Positions 59,051-64,000 of a stretch of 64,000 bases of DNA are shown here, one piece after another. Origin of the DNA: Owenia fusiformis (Eukaryota; Annelida; Polychaeta; Sabellida; Oweniidae); contig CAIIXF020000001.1 of NCBI GenBank assembly GCA_903813345.2, positions 45,899,885 through 45,963,884 of the forward strand, read 5' to 3'. The notes under the pieces were generated by a model. It searched no databases. It was not told where the DNA came from and saw nothing but the letters and a program-made list of their open reading frames with translations. Numbering within the stretch: position 1 is the first letter of the stretch; every line of letters starts with the position of its first letter. Made by a program: the position numbers and the translations under genes.

Positions 59051-60894
59051 ACAACATAATTATGTGTAAATAAACAACTAACCTAATTACCAATAGCAAT
59101 ACATACAGTATTTTAACGATTGCAAGTATTTTCTCTGATACTTTTAATTAATATATTTTTTTATCATTCATTCGCAGACTGTTTGGAACAAGTACATGTA
59201 GCAAATATTAAACAGACTATTTTGTATGTACGCTGACACATTGACTTATTTAAACATTTTGGCAATTTCATGCCGCCTTTTGAAAATATAAATCAGTTAC
59301 AGGCAATGCTAATCGACGCATTGATCCTAAGTGAAGGAAATACATATCATGATAAGAAAAAGAAAGGCGTTTCAAGGATAAAACGTGCAATAAACTTTGA
59401 AAACACTGATACATCAGGCCTATTTATATATTTATTTTGTATTAGCTTAATATAAAGATAACCTTACTTTTCGATGAGTATTTGGATTTCGGAGTAATTT
59501 GTTTCAAGTTAAGTCAATACAAATTATCGCCGACTTAACTTGTGACCATACATATGATAAATGAGGGGCATTTTAATTCACAATTGGGCAAAACAAGCAT
59601 ATTCAATCGAATGTACCATTCTCTCTGCTGTTCTTTCCCAGCCTATCCATAAACAGACAGGTACAAAGTTCCCATAGTTTTCGCAACATCTAATTCTATG
59701 ATCAATTGCTAGACACAGCAAATATACTAATTAATTGTCTGATTGTGATTCGGGAACGTAGGGTTTTTACATAAACAGGATACTTGGCTGTACATAGCCT
59801 GAGAACACCGGATTGACCCCCCCCCCCATCGACGCCTAGGCGCTGCTTATGTTTTAATAAGAAACATTCCCTTGTAAAGAATTATCGGGATATGAATTGA
59901 TACAAGGTCAAGTATTCTGCCCCTTTTGTGTGATAAAAATATGTATTTAATTGGTGCTTTAACTTTTTAAACAAAGAAATGAAATAATCGCACTGAATGT
60001 CTCAACATGAATCAGTGATGTTTAATTAATAAATGACACTATTATGTCAGTCTACGCACTTCATGGACATGGACGGGGGGGGGGGGGGTGAGTTACCCAT
60101 TCTAAAATGGTTAAATTTTGTATTAAAGAGTAATCAATAGGTCGTGAACTCCGATTGATAACCAACTGTAGCATACTACTTAATTTGTTTGACTATTGAT
60201 ATTAAAAAGGAGTGAATTTATGATATTCATAGAGGTACATTGTATTGGTATTAATATAATAATGATATTGGGGACCATAAACCACTTTGTTTCGCAAGTA
60301 GCTTTAGGATCGCGGTTTTATCTTCACATGTTGCCCTTTGTGCAATTCGAAAATGAAATATTTTAATCTATAATTTATATATCATTTGCAAAATAAATGT
60401 AATTAAGAGACATGGGGGAGGGGGGGGGGGTTAACGGCCAGAATTTGGAATGAATTTGGGAATTTCAAGGATTGATTCACTTAATGTTGTTCACTGGAGT
60501 CAATACACACACCTGCATAACAATCGGAGACAAAACTGACTTAATCTGATATGATAACAAAAGATTAATAACTTAGTCTATGTTTTTGTTTTTATAATTG
60601 CGGAAGTGTACCAAAACCACCTTGATTACAGAAGATATCGTCTAGGCTTTAGATTTAATGAATAGATTTTTTGCCCTAGTCTCATTTAATAAAACAGGCT
60701 ATTTGCGTATTTAATTAATATTTGTGACAAAATATTTCAGTTAGACTCAAAATCAAAACGAATTTCTCCATTATAGCCCCCCTTGCAACTGTCCCGAGTC
60801 TGCATCTGTTTTTCATGCTTCCGATCCACCTTTGGGATAGAGAGAATAGATGTAGATTTGTAATTTGGGGGGGGGGGGGGTGGCATTAAATGTG

Positions 60895-61310
60895 TTCTCA
60901 TACAAACTAAAATAAACCCCAAAAAGCCATATCAAATGTCCAAACACAAGACCAATGCCATGTCAAACATCCAAATATAGAACCAATGCCATACCCCCGG
61001 GTACCAAATATCCAGAATATAAGACCAAGGCCATTCGAAATATCGAATGCCCCGAGAAGAAGGCAGATCTTTGAGTAAAATGATCATAAACAACCTCAAA
61101 TGAAGGATATGTGTAACAACTAGACCAATGCCCCGGGACCAATGCCGTACCACAATTGAGGGGTAACATATTTTCCACACCGATTCTTATACCAGAAAAT
61201 GGAAAAATCTGTCTTAAAATGTGGGTCCATTGGCTTGACATACCAAATGTAAAAAAGGTACCCCACCTGAGCCGAGTGTGAACCCCCGGGGTGAATGGTG
61301 AACACACGGG
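60895..61310 (-). repeat. GGTATGGCAATGG-word repeat, reverse copy
   Basis: AGACCAATGCCATGTCAAAC, GAACCAATGCCATACCCCCG and TGAACCCCCGGGGTGAATGG mirror the copy at 28.88-29.96 kb. Overlapping minus-strand frames here share no domain and are shadows of the repeat. Confidence 0.6.
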
Positions 61311-62773
61311 GCAAGGAATTCTTCGATTTTGATTCAAGTATTTTTTTTTATAAAATTCATACTCATGTTAATAGCGGACGCCTTGGCCAAATAATCTTTC
61401 AAATCATGCACTTTCCAAGTGATTTTGTAGCAAAATTGTGATAATATATGAACCCCTTGGAATTATTCAAAGACGGACCCCCGCCAGCCCATCCCCCATT
61501 CTTACCTATGCTAAACACTAAGATAAACATATAGAATGGTATCTTACACTTTTTTCTAAATGTTGATATCCAAAAAACATATCTTTTTGGTTTATCAACA
61601 CATACCGCTCACAATATAACAAGTATACAGATTGTAACATAGATAAGCGAATTGGGGAAAATTACAATCCCTTTGATCAAATTATTATAAGATTTAATCT
61701 CCAGCTGAGGTGCAATCAAAATGTTGATACACATAATTAGCAGTCAGAAAGATGCTCTTACCACTGTAGTTTTCAATATTCCCTTTGTTGTAACATCTTA
61801 TTTCAAAAGAATGGATATTGATGGTTGTATGGAAGTATTCATATCAAACATTCACATTATAGTTTACAGTGGAATTCCCTCAATAAATGCAACCAATATA
61901 CTACAATTACAATTTAAGATTTCATATTGGACTTTCCGCATAATGATAAAATGTTGACGATATAGTTTTCGATAAAACCCCAGGGCCGTAGCCAGCTTTC
62001 AGTCGGGGGGAGGGGTGATGCAATCACCAAAATATTTTAGGTTTTCAGTCGGGGGGTGCGATCGTGACATAAATGAGGCAAAAAATATTTGTTTTGAATT
62101 TTTACGAAAATGATGCAACTTCCTTCAAACCTGAGCTAGAAGCTTCAAACAAAAAATCAATTTAATGCTCTTTTCTTTCTCTACCTTATGGTACCTTTTA
62201 TTGCTTGTAGGAGGGGGTGCGAACCCACCGCTTCTCCTCGTTACGCTTACCCAATAACGTATTCCCAAGGAATCGACTTTATTAATTTATATGTGAAAAA
62301 TGAGCTTGCATGTACAAATTGCATCGTATGCAAACCTTCCCCTGACCGACCCGGTCATGTTTATGTCTTTTGAATGATGTCTACCCCTTGATGCATGCAT
62401 CCTTTAATAAGTGGTGTTAAGAATATTGGTGTAGGCCCTGGTGAAGGGATATGTCATAAAGATTTCACGTTATCGCGATATACATGTAGCCGCGTCCCCT
62501 TTGTCTTTATCCTTCCAAACGCAAAGGGCGGATAAGAGGGGTTCTTAGTGATTGATCTGATGCTTAATAAGCCACTTACAAGATACAGTTTTAAATATTG
62601 ATATTGTGTTAACACATAGGCGTAACCAGGGGGGGGGCGCGATTCGTGAATGATCGCATCCCCCCCCCCACCTGCTTAATCCAATAGAGAAGGAAGAAGA
62701 AAGGAGCTTTGAATGGCTTTCATTTTAAACTTCTAGTTCAATTTTGAAGGAATTTGCAATGTCTGGTTCACAA

Positions 62774-62878
62774 TTTGCTCAAATTCATCGTCCGGCCGAT
62801 TGAGTATTTTGTTTAAAATTGTTTTCATGTTTGAAAAAACACTCAATCGGCCGGTCCCCGGCCGATGAATCGGAGCAA
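62774..62878. repeat. Hairpin element, 105 bp
   Basis: TTGCTCAAATTCATCG and CCGGCCGATTGAGT on the left are mirrored by ACTCAATCGGCCGG and GATGAATCGGAGCAA on the right, with an AAAATTGTTTTCATGTTTGA loop. Confidence 0.65.
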
Positions 62879-64000
62879 ATATGACCCAGGCATATGAGGG
62901 GCAACATTTTAGATATAGTATTGTTTGAAATCCTGGGAAAATGCACTCCCCCAATTTTGCAAATCTGGTCTGCGGTGCTAATGAACCCTCTAATTTGTTT
63001 TCGTTTACATGAGCAACTAACAGATATGTTTATTCTCATTCTGTCTCAGCTTGATTTTAATTAAATTTTACCCCTACCCTTCGAACGTCTTTGTCTCCCT
63101 CATTTTTGCAACCCTACATTCAGTTTCTTTTTAAACCAAATCAAGAAATATCCGTCCACATATCAGATATTAAACCAATAGTTGTTCATTATAAGAACAA
63201 CCATATATTATATTTATAGATCACAAGCTATTTTTAATTTCAGCTATAAAATTAGCCCTCTCTCCCCTCCTCTATCTCTAGATACGCAGAGTTTCTAGAC
63301 CGGCTAAGTACGTCTAAAAATTACTAGAAATTCCACAATTTATACAGTGATATGGATTTCATGTTTCTATTGAATCCCTTATTTTGAAGTCTAGCTAAAT
63401 AATCGAGTTTGATTTTAAACGTTTTCGGGGATCCGGGCAGAACTCAGGATATAGTACTTGAGTACATTTGCATTCAAAATAATTCAAAATTCAAAATTGC
63501 AAATATCATGGAAGTTGATTGCAATTATGTTCGATGATCGTCAACATGAAAGAACAATATGTCTGAATAATTAGCTATTAAACATCTTTATCAAAACTTT
63601 CCTACACTTTTAAATGTTGATCTTGTCAAAGAGTACTCTCCATCTGAGATTCAGATGTAGATCGAAAATCAAATTGATTTCAAAGGTATTTATAGATGGT
63701 TTACATGAGGGGTTCTGTCCATGTGGGTGGTGTATTCCTTTCATAACAAAGAGTTGTTTTGCTTCCGGGGTCCTAAATTATTCAATTTTAAATAGTAACT
63801 AATAAGATTAAACAGATCAAAAGGACTCGGGGCACTGCCGTCGCCCCATCATGATCAATACAGGTGACAATAAGCGACACATGTTTCAGCGTCATGATAG
63901 TAAACCATGACATCTCAAATCTTCCCAGCCCTTGATTTTTGAGATCTTTCATCCCAGCTCATATTTCATCTAATTGGGGTCATAAAACGTGTGTAACTGT

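Larger units (their letters stand above)
58425..64000. other. Right-hand intergenic region (no gene found)
   Basis: The region has many stops in all frames. It holds the repeat copies listed separately and several long poly-G or poly-C runs (59818, 60075, 60420, 60868, 62627, 62662). A short plus-strand frame at 59270-59455 and others have no recognisable domain or splice context. The missing DNAJC9 first exon was not seen here either. Confidence 0.45.

Noticed and set aside
60963-61337. Overlapping minus-strand frames of 82-124 codons
   Set aside because: They coincide with the GGTATGG repeat copy, and the sister copy at 29 kb does not preserve the frame.

Overview
This is a window of an invertebrate animal nuclear genome. 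It is AT-rich and its genes are split by GT-AG introns. More than a dozen small inverted-repeat transposable elements sit in the introns and intergenic space. The gene content is bilaterian: PATJ-like, TM2D1, DNAJC9, a secreted von Willebrand A protein, and a Death-domain/NB-ARC STAND protein. Repeat words such as AAAATGGCGGCCATTTT and AAGGTCAAAAAGGTC are of a kind I associate with marine invertebrates, molluscs in particular. The phylum is an inference and not proven. I rebuilt the gene models by hand from splice signals, reading phase and recognised protein families.

Layout. 1-2118 (-): first coding exons of a PATJ/MPDZ polarity scaffold running off the left edge, with a possible untranslated first exon near 7508. 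7842-23516 (+): all six coding exons of TM2D1, head-to-head with PATJ as I recall for the human TM2D1-PATJ pair. 14187-15635 (-): an intronless 482-residue proline-rich protein with five YxN motifs, lying antisense inside TM2D1 intron 3. 23517-30471: intergenic, with nested palindromic repeats and possibly the end of a small unknown gene near 28.8 kb. 30472-37131 (+): a Death domain - NB-ARC - winged helix - alpha-helical-tail protein of the APAF-1/NLR type, about 950 residues in five exons whose phases all agree; its 5' end is not resolved. 40950-47263 (-): a secreted protein with a signal peptide, a cysteine-rich module and a vWA domain; one exon carries a frame break next to the metal site. 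51963-55532 (-): DNAJC9, a J-domain histone chaperone, lacking only its first exon. 55.6-64 kb: no gene found, only repeats.

The repeats make up much of the non-coding sequence. They include a TGTCACCACC-ended family with at least seven copies, one carrying a tenfold internal array. There are also TTAA-flanked fold-back elements (two copies), a long inverted-repeat element whose centre lies in opposite orientation in its two copies, and a TIR element with a mirrored 29-bp palindromic array. A 57-bp minisatellite occurs in both orientations around an inserted fold-back. Tc1/mariner, Tigger/pogo and hAT-like remnants, tRNA-derived SINEs and a LINE tail fragment are also present.

The genes do not form an operon or a shared pathway. 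PATJ and TM2D1 probably share a divergent promoter region. The STAND protein, the YxN docking-type protein and the secreted vWA protein are the least characterised and the most worth following.
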